Part shown: piece after piece, positions 8,035-15,848 of the stretch
How the letters are laid out: the number at the start of each line of letters is the position of its first letter
Numbering within the stretch: position 1 is the first letter of the stretch
DNA from: Spirochaetota bacterium
Lineage (GTDB): Bacteria > Spirochaetota > UBA4802 > UB4802
DNA length: 33,531 bases
Direction of reading: 5' to 3'
Assembly: GCA_029548025.1 (NCBI GenBank)
Contig: JAKPOE010000396.1
Coordinates: forward strand, 1-33,531
Program-made: the position numbers and the translations under genes
Notes under the pieces: model-generated
The model's input: only the letters and a program-made list of their open reading frames with translations
Databases searched by the model: none
Told to the model about the DNA's origin: nothing

Positions 8035-8943
8035 TTAAAATAGATTTAAAACTTTTCCTACTGCTATCTTTAAAAATTGTTCAAACCTGGGTGATGCACC
8101 TTCAAACAGATATTTCTGTAATTTTGATACATTTCTGATATTTTCACCAACCACCTGAAATAAGATTGGATCACCGTGTTTAACCTTTCCCCATTTAAAG
8201 AGGGAGTTGATATCATTAATCTTTTCACCTTCATGGAATATCAAGACGTCTAAATCAGGATGCGATACTTTAAAGCTTTCAATAATACGCTTCCATGCTT
8301 CCACGTTCCCGTTGTGAAATAACTCATTGGTAACTGTCACCGCATATTTGGGAGTCATATTTTTCTTTCCTGCTGCAGCCGCTTCAGCTGGAGCAATTTG
8401 CTTTTTGGCCTCCCGGACCGCAACTGTTTCATCTATGAACTCTTTATTGATAAAAACATCCTTGCCAGCCATCATCTCTTCAATTGCATTTATAGCATCA
8501 TTTTCCACTTTTGGATTTGGTTCTTTCTTTTTTTTAACGTAAATAACCATAAGCTGGTCCCTAACAATATCCCTGACACGTTCCCAATGAATCATATTTT
8601 TAGGATTTATTAAAAAAGGTTCGCTGTTAACGGTAAAATACACAAGAATTATATCAAGTGCTGTCCATTTTGATGTTTCTTCAACTATTTTGCTGAAATC
8701 ATTAATTGTTACCGGTACATTATATGAATCATAGGAATACTGATATTTATCTTTTATTATTGCACCGATCATTGGTAATACCTGGTCAACAGTTAAATCC
8801 CCTTCAGCCAGCATAACATTGACTGCATCTGCAAAATTTCTACCTGATTCAATCTCATCCACCACATCATTAACCCTGTAGAAATGGTTTAAAGCCTTAT
8901 TAAAATTAGTTTTTGTAGCTAACGAATAAAATGTTGTTTCCAT
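8035..8943 (-). CDS. Conserved-looking protein of unknown function, cotranscribed with PPDK
   Basis: I do not recognise this 302-residue protein. It has no signal peptide or membrane segment and should be cytoplasmic. It appears to be in two parts: an acidic helical N-terminal portion (about 1-180), then a linker rich in Ala and Lys (APAEAAAAGKK, about 187-197), then a C-terminal domain (about 200-302) with strands such as KYAVTVTNELFHNG and LDVLIFHEGEK and a hydrophobic end. Start supported by GAGGG six bases before the ATG. Its stop lies 38 nt before the PPDK start with no terminator between, so the two are probably made together; a partner or regulator of PPDK is a hypothesis only. The 38-nt gap contains CTATCGCAC, a near-copy of the dispersed motif. 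Confidence 0.75.
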   Translation of the reverse strand: METTFYSLATKTNFNKALNHFYRVNDVVDEIESGRNFADAVNVMLAEGDLTVDQVLPMIGAIIKDKYQYSYDSYNVPVTINDFSKIVEETSKWTALDIILVYFTVNSEPFLINPKNMIHWERVRDIVRDQLMVIYVKKKKEPNPKVENDAINAIEEMMAGKDVFINKEFIDETVAVREAKKQIAPAEAAAAGKKNMTPKYAVTVTNELFHNGNVEAWKRIIESFKVSHPDLDVLIFHEGEKINDINSLFKWGKVKHGDPILFQVVGENIRNVSKLQKYLFEGASPRFEQFLKIAVGKVLNLF

Positions 8944-9247
8944 TGAATTCCCTCTTTTTTGAATTATTGATAATAAAAAAAGTATACACTACATATAATA
9001 CATAATTTAAAATAAATTGTTAATTATTTAGAATTTTGATAGATTGTAATTATAAAGATAGTTTTTACAAGTATTTTTTTTTTATTTTATGAGCAATCGC
9101 TTCGGACTTATTAACATTGTATAATCTTATAAGGGTAAATAATTGCTCTAAAGATAAGTGGGAAAAGAAAACAGGTGGCAATTATCATCGTATTAAATTC
9201 TTGACAAAATGGTATGATCGCACCACAGTGGTGCATATGGTTTTAAA
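8944..9247. other. Divergent intergenic region upstream of the 302-residue gene and of tRNA-Gly
   Basis: This is 304 nt of AT-rich DNA. On the minus strand a TATACT at 8980-8985 could be the -10 element for the 302-residue gene/PPDK pair; its -35 is poor. On the plus strand there is TATAAT at 9120-9125 without a good -35, a TTGACA at 9201-9206 without a properly spaced -10, and TATGAT at 9213-9218. A 13-bp perfect inverted repeat (CACCAC-A-GTGGTG, 9221-9233) lies just before the tRNA. I see no ORF or further RNA gene. Confidence 0.45.
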
Positions 9248-9318
9248 GCGGGTGTAGTTCAATGGTAGAACTTCAGCCTTCCAAGCTGATAGCGTGGGTT
9301 CGATTCCCATCACCCGCT
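9248..9318 (+). tRNA. tRNA-Gly (anticodon TCC)
   Basis: A 71-nt cloverleaf. The acceptor stem GCGGGTG/CACCCGC has seven perfect pairs and a discriminator T at 9318, the base usual for bacterial tRNA-Gly. The D arm is GTTC...GAAC. The anticodon stem TCAGC/GCTGA encloses the loop CTTCCAA, so the anticodon is TCC at 9280-9282, reading GGA/GGG. The T arm is GTGGG-TTCGATT-CCCAT. CCA is not encoded; the gene is followed by CATTTATT. It ends 7 nt before the stop codon of the convergent hisF gene. Confidence 0.97.
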
Positions 9319-9325
9319 CATTTAT

Positions 9326-10090
9326 TTACAAATTTACAGCTATTCCCCTTCCCCTTAAGTAATTTTTCACCTGCTTTATTGTGAAAGTCCTGAAATGAAA
9401 CACTGATGCTGCAAGCAAAATGCTGGCTTTTCCTTCAACCACTGCTTCATAAAAATGTTCTAATTTGCCTGCACCACCAGAAGCAACCACCGGAATATTC
9501 ACAGCTTCAGCAATAGCTCGTGTAAATGGTATATCATACCCCTGTAATGTTCCATCACCATCCATACTGGTGGGTAAAATAACGCTGGCACCACGCGATT
9601 GACATTCAATAGCCCATGCTACAACATCCTTTCCGGTAGATATGGTACCACCCGCAACAACTACCTCAAAACCTGAAGGCATAGCGGTATTTCGCTTACC
9701 ATCAATCGCTATTGTTATTTTTTCTGTACCAAACCGTTTAGCGGCTTCATCAATACTATCAGGATTTTTTACCGCAGCACTATTCATTGATATTTTGGAT
9801 GCGCCAGCTTCCAATACCAGTTCAATATCTTCAATGCTTCTAATTCCACCACCAACAGTCAAAGGCATGGTAATAACACCGGAAACATTTTTTACCCATT
9901 CCAGACGAGTTTTGCGATTTTCCACTGTCGCAGCAATATCAAGCATGGCAAGCTCATCAGCACCTTCATGTTGATAATACACTGCATTCTCAACCGGGTC
10001 GCCTGCATCTTTGATGTTTATGAAATTAACACCCTTCACAACTCTCCCTTCTTTCATGTCAAGGCAGGGCATAATGGTAATCGTTTTCAT
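9326..10090 (-). CDS. hisF: Imidazole glycerol phosphate synthase, cyclase subunit HisF
   Basis: A 254-residue (beta/alpha)8 barrel. HisF uses ammonia from the HisH glutaminase to convert PRFAR to imidazole glycerol phosphate and AICAR in histidine synthesis. The two catalytic aspartates are in place: Asp11 in MPCLDMKEGRVVKG and Asp130 in ITIAIDGKR. Phosphate-site and barrel motifs are TVGGGIRSIED, ILPTSMDGDGTLQGYD and VVASGGAGKLEHF. Small departures from the usual text (MPCLDM, SMDGDGT) do not touch these residues. The reading frame is open to 10123, but AAGGA eight bases before the ATG at 10090 decides for the shorter start. No hisH or other his gene is in the window, so the gene stands apart from an operon. 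It follows the lipoprotein gene by about 85 nt on the same strand and may be cotranscribed with it. Confidence 0.9.
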   Translation of the reverse strand: MKTITIMPCLDMKEGRVVKGVNFINIKDAGDPVENAVYYQHEGADELAMLDIAATVENRKTRLEWVKNVSGVITMPLTVGGGIRSIEDIELVLEAGASKISMNSAAVKNPDSIDEAAKRFGTEKITIAIDGKRNTAMPSGFEVVVAGGTISTGKDVVAWAIECQSRGASVILPTSMDGDGTLQGYDIPFTRAIAEAVNIPVVASGGAGKLEHFYEAVVEGKASILLAASVFHFRTFTIKQVKNYLRGRGIAVNL

Positions 10091-10176
10091 AGGTGCCATC
10101 CTTTTATTTTGCATACTATACAACTTCTCATATCACATGTATGAAGTATCATACAATTCAGTCAAGATATAAACTG

Positions 10177-11631
10177 TTATAGGCTACCTTTTTGAATCCA
10201 GTTTGTTACCATAGTAACTATCGCACTAAAAGTTTGTGTATTGTTATTTTGATTGGCAATAGCATCAGCATCACCAACTATCAATAGTTTGCTGTCAGCA
10301 TACATATATCCAGCATCAGTATAATCACTGGATTGATACATCGGGATACCATCGTTTATAACCTCCAAACCGGGATGTGCCACCTCGCCCCAGAACGCCG
10401 ACGGAATTTTGAAAAGCATGCCATCGCTTCGGTGGGATAGCAAAGCGGCCAGGCTGTTAAACACTAAGGAATTTTTATCATGGGCGATAGTTACCATATA
10501 ATAGTTACTATCGCCATTAGTAATAAACGCCGGCAAAATTTGTATTTTTGCAGACTTTGCAAACGATACATACACCGAAGGATTTACTGCTCCAGCCTTT
10601 AACAGTTGATTTCCCCATACCGTTGAAGACATGAGATTTTGATATGGTTCAATAAATACAATGGTACGCTTACCTTCTTTAACAGTAAACTGTGGCTGTG
10701 GATGCACAACAATTGTTATATTACTATCAGTGGTAATTGAAGGAATTTTTTCCTTAAGTGCATCCATAAAACATTGTATCCCGGAACATGAATTATCAAT
10801 CTGAACCATTGAATTTTCCGGGTCAAAACAACGGACATTTGTGGTGTGATGCACAATCTTATTGAGCCTTTTTTTAAGAAGCCACTCCACACAACTTTTA
10901 AAAAATGCTCTGTTATCACCTGCATTGATACCAACCTTACCATCGCCATTCCAGAACATCTCGCTGTCACCAACCACCAGCATTCTGCCTTTACCATATA
11001 TGCAGCCCGCAGCGATGACCTTATCAGTTGTGTCATCGCACAATAAAATTTCAAACGAACTATTCGTTTTATTCATCCCGGATAATGAAGCAGCAAGCAT
11101 ATGCAAAACATTCTTTAATGTAAATACTTTAGAGTATGCACTATTATTGAGATTATCAATTGACTGTAATGGTGTGGAACCGTTTCCCGCTGCATCATTA
11201 TTGATTTGTATGCCCAGTTTTGTAGTTACAGCATTTAAAAATTGTGCACTGTTATACATATTCTCATGCTCAGCAATGACAAAAAGCAATCCACCTTTTT
11301 TAACAAAATTACATAGTGCATCTACCTCACCACTATCAAACTGCTGATACTTTGCAACTGAAAGTATTAATAGCGTGTTGGTATATCCTGACCTGTAACA
11401 CTGTTGTATACATTCATCCAGATGTTTTATGGTAATAGACGGTGGGATGCCATAGTTCTTTAAAAATTGTGCAATAGTTGAATAGCCGCAATACCCGTGA
11501 TCAAAAAAACGCCATGAGTTGTTATGTGATTCATCATAGATACATTGCGCTGTATTGGGTATGTAGTCCTGATACTGTTTTTGAGAACAGCTCATAAAAC
11601 ATAGCAAAATAATAAAAACTATTCTTTTCAT
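10177..11631 (-). CDS. Putative lipoprotein with DUF4350/glutamine-amidotransferase-like fold, function unknown
   Basis: A 484-residue exported protein. Residues 1-14 form a signal peptide ending FMS before Cys15, a relaxed lipobox of the kind spirochaetes use, so a lipoprotein is likely. The N-terminal half (about 35-250) has alternating strands and helices: YDESHNNSWRFFDHGYCGYS, TNTLLILSVAKYQQF, EVDALCNFVKKGGLLFVIAE, YGKGRMLVVGDSEMFWN. This resembles the DUF4350 or class I amidotransferase-like fold, without an obvious catalytic triad. The second half seems to repeat this fold weakly and ends LLIVGDADAIAN. Three copies or near-copies of the dispersed AACTATCGC motif lie inside the gene: an inverted pair at 10484-10514 (residues about 372-383) and one at 10216-10224 near the C-terminus, all kept in frame. 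A promoter is proposed at 11667-11696. Confidence 0.6.
   Translation of the reverse strand: MKRIVFIILLCFMSCSQKQYQDYIPNTAQCIYDESHNNSWRFFDHGYCGYSTIAQFLKNYGIPPSITIKHLDECIQQCYRSGYTNTLLILSVAKYQQFDSGEVDALCNFVKKGGLLFVIAEHENMYNSAQFLNAVTTKLGIQINNDAAGNGSTPLQSIDNLNNSAYSKVFTLKNVLHMLAASLSGMNKTNSSFEILLCDDTTDKVIAAGCIYGKGRMLVVGDSEMFWNGDGKVGINAGDNRAFFKSCVEWLLKKRLNKIVHHTTNVRCFDPENSMVQIDNSCSGIQCFMDALKEKIPSITTDSNITIVVHPQPQFTVKEGKRTIVFIEPYQNLMSSTVWGNQLLKAGAVNPSVYVSFAKSAKIQILPAFITNGDSNYYMVTIAHDKNSLVFNSLAALLSHRSDGMLFKIPSAFWGEVAHPGLEVINDGIPMYQSSDYTDAGYMYADSKLLIVGDADAIANQNNNTQTFSAIVTMVTNWIQKGSL
10484..10514. repeat. Inverted pair of the dispersed motif inside a coding sequence
   Basis: GCGATAGTT (10484-10492) faces ACTATCGC (10507-10514) across a short spacer that itself contains ATAGTTACTAT, giving a near-palindrome. 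The host lipoprotein frame stays open through it, reading about a dozen residues around SNYYMVTIAHD. Confidence 0.8.
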
Positions 11632-11666
11632 ACTATCATTCCATTGAAAAATATGTCCAACAACTC

Positions 11667-11696
11667 ATAATAAAAAATCCAGAATGCAAATGTCAA
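11667..11696 (-). promoter_or_regulatory. Predicted sigma70-type promoter for the lipoprotein (and perhaps hisF) transcript
   Basis: On the minus strand, TTGACA (11696-11691) is followed after 18 nt by TATTAT (11672-11667), 35 nt before the lipoprotein ATG. Confidence 0.5.
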
Positions 11697-11756
11697 AACA
11701 AAAAGTTTTTCAGGCGCTTTGTAATGTGCCTCCACTTTCAATCATTACGGGGTTCA

Positions 11757-11785
11757 TAAAAAAACAAGGCTGTTTTAAAACAGCC
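11757..11785 (-). terminator. Intrinsic terminator downstream of trpB2
   Basis: GGCTGTTTT/AAAACAGCC forms a perfect 18-bp palindrome at 11768-11785. On the minus strand it is followed by TTGTTTTTTT. It lies 34 nt after the trpB2 stop codon and separates it from the lipoprotein promoter. Confidence 0.82.
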
Positions 11786-11819
11786 TCGCTATACCATCCA
11801 CTGATTTTTATAACTTTCA

Positions 11820-13184
11820 TTATTTCACAACTTTTGGCAAATCATGTAATGCTTTGTCAATTAATTCTCTGGGATAATCATAATCTTCTAACTGTCCTGA
11901 TAAAAACTTATCATATGATGCTAAATCAAAATGGCCATGACCACTTAGATTAAATACAATAGTCTTCTTTTTGCCTTCTTCCTTTGCTTTCTGCGCTTCA
12001 ATAATGGCTGCCCGTATAGCATGGGATGACTCCGGAGCAGGAATAATACCTTCAGTCTTTGAGAATAAAATTGCAGCTTCAAAACATTCATTTTGATGCA
12101 GTGCCATGGCGCTGATTAATCCCTCATGATACAAGTAGCTAACCAGAGGCGACATACCATGATAACGCAATCCGCCAGCATGGATTGATGGCGGTATAAA
12201 GGAATGCCCTAATGTATACATGGGCATAATTGGCGTCAATTTAGCAACATCCCCAAAATCATACGTATAAATTCCTTTTGTTAATGTTGGACATGCCGAC
12301 GGTTCAACCGCTATGATATTTATATCCTTCCCATTGATCTTATCCCTTACAAATGGGAATGCCAACCCTGAAAAATTAGAACCTCCACCAACACAACCTA
12401 TAACTACATCAGGATAATCATCTACCATTTCAAACTGTTTTAATGTTTCCAGACCTATAATGGTTTGATGCAGGCAGACATGATTTAACACGCTCCCCAG
12501 TGAATAATTGGTATCCTTGCTCTGTGCAGCTTCTTCTACTGCCTCGCTTATTGCAATGCCAAGGCTTCCAGGGCTTTCAGGATCCTGCTTTAAAATTTCC
12601 CTGCCGCTATTGGTAATATTACTGGGACTTGGGGTAACCTTGGCACCCCATGTTTCCATCATAAATTTACGATATGGTTTTTGCTCATAGCTTACCCGTA
12701 CCATATAAACATGTACATCAATACCAAAAAAATTACCGGCAAGTGCCAGAGCACTACCCCATTGCCCTGCTCCGGTTTCGGTTGATAGTTTTTTAACACC
12801 TTCTTTTTTATTAAAATATGCTTGAGCCACAGCTGTATTTAACTTATGGCTGCCAGCCGGAGAAACACCTTCGTGTTTATAATAGATAGTTGCCGGGGTG
12901 CCCAATGCCGCCTCCAGCCTTCGTGCTCTAAAAAGTGGTGAAGGTCGCCATAGTCGGTAAATGTGCAATATCTCTTCAGGTATATCAATATATTGTTTTG
13001 AGCTTACTTCCTGTTCAATCAGTCCCATGGGGAAAATCGCATGCAATTCATCAGGTGTTACCGGCTTCCCTGTTGCAGGACTTATGGGTGGGTCTAACGG
13101 TTTTGGCAGATCTGCTGTGATATTATACCATTGACGGGGCATCTCCCTTTCAGGTAATTGTATTTTGGTTGAATCTTTTGCCAT
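11820..13184 (-). CDS. trpB: Tryptophan synthase beta chain, TrpB2 type
   Basis: At 454 residues, longer than TrpB1 (about 400) and matching the TrpB2 subgroup, which condenses indole and serine to tryptophan with PLP. The PLP lysine is Lys114 in [13 protein letters not shown]. The glycine-rich phosphate loop is [10 protein letters not shown] (266-270), and the C-terminal signature is [14 protein letters not shown]. The extended N-terminus with WYNITADLP and [10 protein letters not shown] is typical of TrpB2. GGAGG lies five bases before the ATG. No trpA or other trp gene is nearby, the common orphan setting of trpB2, where indole salvage or recycling has been suggested. Upstream lies a tryptophan leader peptide and attenuator (13241-13390) that should couple expression to Trp-tRNA supply, which supports a true role in tryptophan metabolism. 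A terminator follows at 11757-11785. Confidence 0.95.
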   Translation of the reverse strand: MAKDSTKIQLPEREMPRQWYNITADLPKPLDPPISPATGKPVTPDELHAIFPMGLIEQEVSSKQYIDIPEEILHIYRLWRPSPLFRARRLEAALGTPATIYYKHEGVSPAGSHKLNTAVAQAYFNKKEGVKKLSTETGAGQWGSALALAGNFFGIDVHVYMVRVSYEQKPYRKFMMETWGAKVTPSPSNITNSGREILKQDPESPGSLGIAISEAVEEAAQSKDTNYSLGSVLNHVCLHQTIIGLETLKQFEMVDDYPDVVIGCVGGGSNFSGLAFPFVRDKINGKDINIIAVEPSACPTLTKGIYTYDFGDVAKLTPIMPMYTLGHSFIPPSIHAGGLRYHGMSPLVSYLYHEGLISAMALHQNECFEAAILFSKTEGIIPAPESSHAIRAAIIEAQKAKEEGKKKTIVFNLSGHGHFDLASYDKFLSGQLEDYDYPRELIDKALHDLPKVVK

Positions 13185-13240
13185 GAAATCCTCCTTACAA
13201 TAAATTTAAATAATCAGATTTAAAATATGCATTTTCTTAT

Positions 13241-13281
13241 ATAAAATAAAAAAGCTACGGTTAACATATAGCATCCGTAGC
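13241..13281 (-). terminator. Attenuator terminator of the trpB2 leader (region 3:4)
   Basis: On the minus strand GCTACGG (13281-13275) pairs with CCGTAGC (13260-13254), extendable by a G-U and A-U pairs, around a 14-nt loop, followed by TTTTTTATTTT. It lies between the Trp leader peptide and trpB2. An alternative stem (13300-13288 with 13276-13265) takes up its loop and part of its 5' arm, so the two cannot form together. Confidence 0.88.
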
Positions 13282-13300
13282 CTTCAAGGATTTGCATATG
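13265..13300 (-). promoter_or_regulatory. Antiterminator (region 2:3) of the trp attenuator
   Basis: On the minus strand CATATGCAAATCC (13300-13288) can pair with GGATGCTATATG (13276-13265): CATAT/ATATG, GCA/TGC and TCC/GGA with small bulges. The same 13300-13288 segment can instead pair with region 1, GGATTACATATAT (13337-13325), inside the leader ORF. This gives the classic 1:2, 2:3 and 3:4 alternatives. Confidence 0.78.
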
Positions 13301-13312
13301 TAAAAAACTTCC

Positions 13313-13390
13313 TTACTCGCCCGGATATATGTAATCCTGGCGCCACCACCATACCACATAAAACACGATGTTACATTTTTTAATCATCAT
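13313..13390 (-). CDS. trpL: Tryptophan leader peptide
   Basis: A 25-codon ORF on the minus strand with three consecutive TGG codons (13351-13343). The peptide reads MMIKKCNIVFYVV, then WWWRQDYIYPGE and TAA at 13315-13313. A second ATG at 13387 is equally possible. The Trp codons stand just before region 1 of the attenuator, so a ribosome stalled there would mask region 1, free region 2 and let the antiterminator form. With ample Trp-tRNA the ribosome would move on, and the 3:4 terminator would stop transcription before trpB2. No clear Shine-Dalgarno sequence is seen, which is the weakest part. A run of three TGG codons in so short an ORF, placed exactly before competing hairpins and a trp gene, is very unlikely by chance. 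Confidence 0.9.
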   Translation of the reverse strand: MMIKKCNIVFYVVWWWRQDYIYPGE

Positions 13391-13423
13391 ATATAATACA
13401 ATTTCAACAAATGACTTGATAGC

Positions 13424-13451
13424 ATTAGATAAAACAATTATGTAATGTCAA
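13424..13451 (-). promoter_or_regulatory. Promoter of the trpL-trpB2 transcript
   Basis: On the minus strand TTGACA (13451-13446) is followed after 16 nt by TCTAAT (13429-13424). Initiation would fall near 13417, about 27 nt before the leader peptide start and 24 nt downstream of the mpl stop codon. Confidence 0.7.
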
Positions 13452-13474
13452 GAAATTTTTTTTTTAAAATTTAC

Positions 13475-14887
13475 TCATGCAAATACATTTTTTGTGTGAG
13501 CAAGCAAAAGTTCATATATGCCATCAAAACCACCATTACTCATTACCACCATGACCGTGCGTTTATTGCTCAATCCACTAAATGCTTCCTGCACTATTTC
13601 GTTAACACTCCCTAAAACACAGGCTGGTATTTGCATCTGGCATAGTTTGTTAATGACCCTATCAATATCAATCTGTTCGTGCGCCGGCACCTTATCCAAT
13701 CTATAGGGTCGTTTCATAATTACCTTATGTGCTTTTGAAAAAGCTAAAGGAAGCTCATCTTGAAATACATTCCGCCGGCTGGTTGCGGAGCGAGGCTCAT
13801 AGATTGCAACAATGGCAGCATCGCTGTAATGCTCTGACACCTGTGTCAAAACATTGCTGATAGCGGTAGGATGATGGGCAAAATCCTCTATTATTGTTAG
13901 ATAGTCATTTGAAAAGAGTATCTCCTGCCTGCGTTTTACTCCCTGAAATGAATTGATTGCCATAACTATCGCCCCAACAGGAACTTGAAGGGTCAGAGCC
14001 ATAGCAACCGCCGCAGTTATATTCTGGTGATTAAAGTCGCCATATATGTGTGGCGTTACATTGATTGCCATGTCATCCATTGTAATGGTAAGAACTTCAT
14101 TTTGATACCGATAACAACAATCTGCGCTCATTTTCCCATAACTAACCGTTGAGGATAGCGCATCATTATTTATTGTGCTTAAATTACTATAGGCGTTATT
14201 ATAAACAATATATCCATTTGCAGGAATGAGATTGCGCAACCGTGTAAACCATACTGCAATCTCATCAATATTGTTATATATATCAGCATGATCAAACTCA
14301 AGCGATGTCATGATGCAGTGCACCGGACGATACATAATAAATTTTGGCATCTTTTCAAAAAATGCCGAATCATATTCATCAGCCTCTATAACAAAATACC
14401 TGCCGCTGCCAACCTTATAATTTGTTTCAAAATTTTTAGGGATGCCGCCAATAAAAAATGATGGATTCATATCAGCCTGTTCAAGTATATATGCCAGTAA
14501 CGATGTTGTGGTTGTTTTCCCGTGTGTTCCTGCAACTCCAATGACTTCTTTATCATAAAGAAAAAAATTATATAATGCACCAGCCATCGAGAAATAAGGT
14601 ATCCGGTTATTGAGCACCAGTTCAACCTCAGGATTACCGCGGCTAATAGCATTACCTATAATAACGATATCAGGTTTAATTTTTCCCGGAGTATCAGAGC
14701 TGTATCCTTTGCATACCGGTATCTGTAATTTTTCAAGCTGTGTACTAATTGGTGGATAAACATCAGTGTCCGAGCCAGTAACCATGTGTCCCTGTGACTG
14801 CAGCATACCGGCAAGCGCACTCATCCCCACTCCACAAATGCCTATCATATGGATGCGTAAATTTTGTTTTTTAAAGATAGTAACCAT
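13475..14887 (-). CDS. mpl: UDP-MurNAc:L-alanyl-gamma-D-glutamyl-meso-diaminopimelate ligase (Mpl)
   Basis: A 470-residue Mur ligase. Mpl joins recycled murein tripeptide to UDP-MurNAc in the cytoplasm. The N-terminal Rossmann-like domain starts IHMIGICGVGMSALAGML and contains VTGSDTDVYPP. The ATP loop is GTHGKTTT (120-127). Text that separates Mpl from MurC is present: FFIGGIPKNF, FVIEADEYDSAFFEKMPKF and LEFDHADIYNN. The C-terminal domain has EDFAHHPTAI and YEPRSATSRR. AGAGGA lies nine bases before the ATG. Mpl implies meso-diaminopimelate peptidoglycan and a recycling pathway. The gene diverges from the XRE-cupin regulator gene across 215 nt, and the trpB2 leader promoter begins just beyond its stop. 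One AACTATCGC copy lies inside it at 13964-13972. Confidence 0.93.
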   Translation of the reverse strand: MVTIFKKQNLRIHMIGICGVGMSALAGMLQSQGHMVTGSDTDVYPPISTQLEKLQIPVCKGYSSDTPGKIKPDIVIIGNAISRGNPEVELVLNNRIPYFSMAGALYNFFLYDKEVIGVAGTHGKTTTTSLLAYILEQADMNPSFFIGGIPKNFETNYKVGSGRYFVIEADEYDSAFFEKMPKFIMYRPVHCIMTSLEFDHADIYNNIDEIAVWFTRLRNLIPANGYIVYNNAYSNLSTINNDALSSTVSYGKMSADCCYRYQNEVLTITMDDMAINVTPHIYGDFNHQNITAAVAMALTLQVPVGAIVMAINSFQGVKRRQEILFSNDYLTIIEDFAHHPTAISNVLTQVSEHYSDAAIVAIYEPRSATSRRNVFQDELPLAFSKAHKVIMKRPYRLDKVPAHEQIDIDRVINKLCQMQIPACVLGSVNEIVQEAFSGLSNKRTVMVVMSNGGFDGIYELLLAHTKNVFA

Positions 14888-15041
14888 TGATTAACATCCT
14901 CTTTTATAAATAATTTACATAACAAATTGCTACCATATAAACCACTTATTATAAGTACAACACAATCATTAGTAAACATCGTTGCTTGTAAAGCTTGTTT
15001 TACAGGTGCAAAACATTTATAGTTGCCAAAATGTAAGAATA

Positions 15042-15090
15042 TTGTTGACAATGCTGCAGTAACGTATAGTATTTCAATCCACTATATAGT
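15042..15090 (+). promoter_or_regulatory. Promoter and candidate operator of the XRE-cupin gene
   Basis: TTGTTG (15042-15047) and TATAGT (15065-15070) are 17 nt apart. The perfect palindrome ACTATATAGT (15081-15090) lies just downstream, where a bound repressor would block transcription; autoregulation by the gene's own HTH domain is an inference. Confidence 0.45.
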
Positions 15091-15102
15091 AGTGAGGGCA
15101 TA

Positions 15103-15762
15103 ATGAAATCCAATATAAAAAGCAAAGATTATCAAAACTTTTTAGATGATCTGAAAGGTTATTATCAGGAAAACGAGCAAAAGGAAGAAGAAAATATACC
15201 GGTTGGCACACGGATTAGTCAAATACGCCAGATGCAGGGTGTTGATAGTGCAACGTTAGCAAAAAATGCCGGTATTGATCATAAATATTTAGAGGATGTT
15301 GAATCATTAGCAATTTATCCCGATTTAGGAACAATTATTAAAATAACCAATGCGCTCAAAGTTTCAACCGGCTCAATTTTTGACTTAGACTCAAGTCGTT
15401 CATACACCATAATCAGAAAAATCGATAGAAAAAAAATTATGAGAAGTATATCCGGAGTAAAAGAACACCCTGATTATGAATATCTTTCATTGTCCTCCGG
15501 CGTTATATCCCGCCATATGGAAGCTTTTATTGTCACCTTGAAAAGTAATGTTTATTATACAGAGGAATTATCAACACATGAAGGCGAGGAATTTCTATAT
15601 ATGCTGGAAGGAGCAATGAAGATAAAATTAGACGATAAAGAAGAAACATTGCAGCAGGGCGACAGCATTTTTTACCACTCAACCATTCCTCATGTGCTGA
15701 AAAGCATCAGCCCAAAACCTGCAATACTTCTTGCAGTCCTCTATACGGGCTATTCTTCATAA
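15103..15762 (+). CDS. XRE-family transcriptional regulator with C-terminal cupin domain
   Basis: A 219-residue cytoplasmic protein. An HTH_3/XRE domain spans about residues 28-85 (TRISQIRQMQGVDSATLAKN, then YLEDVESLAIYPDLGTIIKI). A Cupin_2 domain spans about 135-215, with the first metal-type motif in STHEGEEFLYMLEGAMKI and the second in GDSIFYHSTIPHVLKS. In this family the cupin usually senses a small molecule and the HTH binds an operator near its own gene. The first 25 residues are charged and likely flexible. GAGGG precedes the ATG by five bases, and a promoter with a palindrome is proposed upstream. It diverges from mpl, which makes mpl one possible target, but no sugar-specific feature is visible. 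Confidence 0.88.
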   Translation: MKSNIKSKDYQNFLDDLKGYYQENEQKEEENIPVGTRISQIRQMQGVDSATLAKNAGIDHKYLEDVESLAIYPDLGTIIKITNALKVSTGSIFDLDSSRSYTIIRKIDRKKIMRSISGVKEHPDYEYLSLSSGVISRHMEAFIVTLKSNVYYTEELSTHEGEEFLYMLEGAMKIKLDDKEETLQQGDSIFYHSTIPHVLKSISPKPAILLAVLYTGYSS

Positions 15763-15848
15763 CTTTAGTATACAGCAAATTGTAATATGGCAGTGTAATT
15801 ATTTTATCAGTGCAAAACTAATAAGCAGTAACTATCGCCCAGCATTGT

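Noticed and set aside
9201..9206. TTGACA upstream of tRNA-Gly as a normal -35 element
   Set aside because: No TATAAT-like hexamer at 16-18 nt; the only nearby -10-like word is 6 nt away. Kept only as a note.
10862..11347. A 161-codon plus-strand ORF within the lipoprotein gene
   Set aside because: Fully antisense to a gene with a signal peptide and consistent fold, and low-complexity in composition; a shadow frame despite its length.
11684..11953. An 89-codon plus-strand ORF spanning the trpB2 terminator and the 3' end of trpB2
   Set aside because: It runs antisense through trpB2 and the terminator hairpin, has no ribosome site and resembles no protein; a shadow frame.
14845..15051. A 68-codon minus-strand ORF overlapping the start of mpl
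   Set aside because: Overlaps the conserved mpl N-terminus in another frame, lies across the divergent promoter region, and has no recognisable features.
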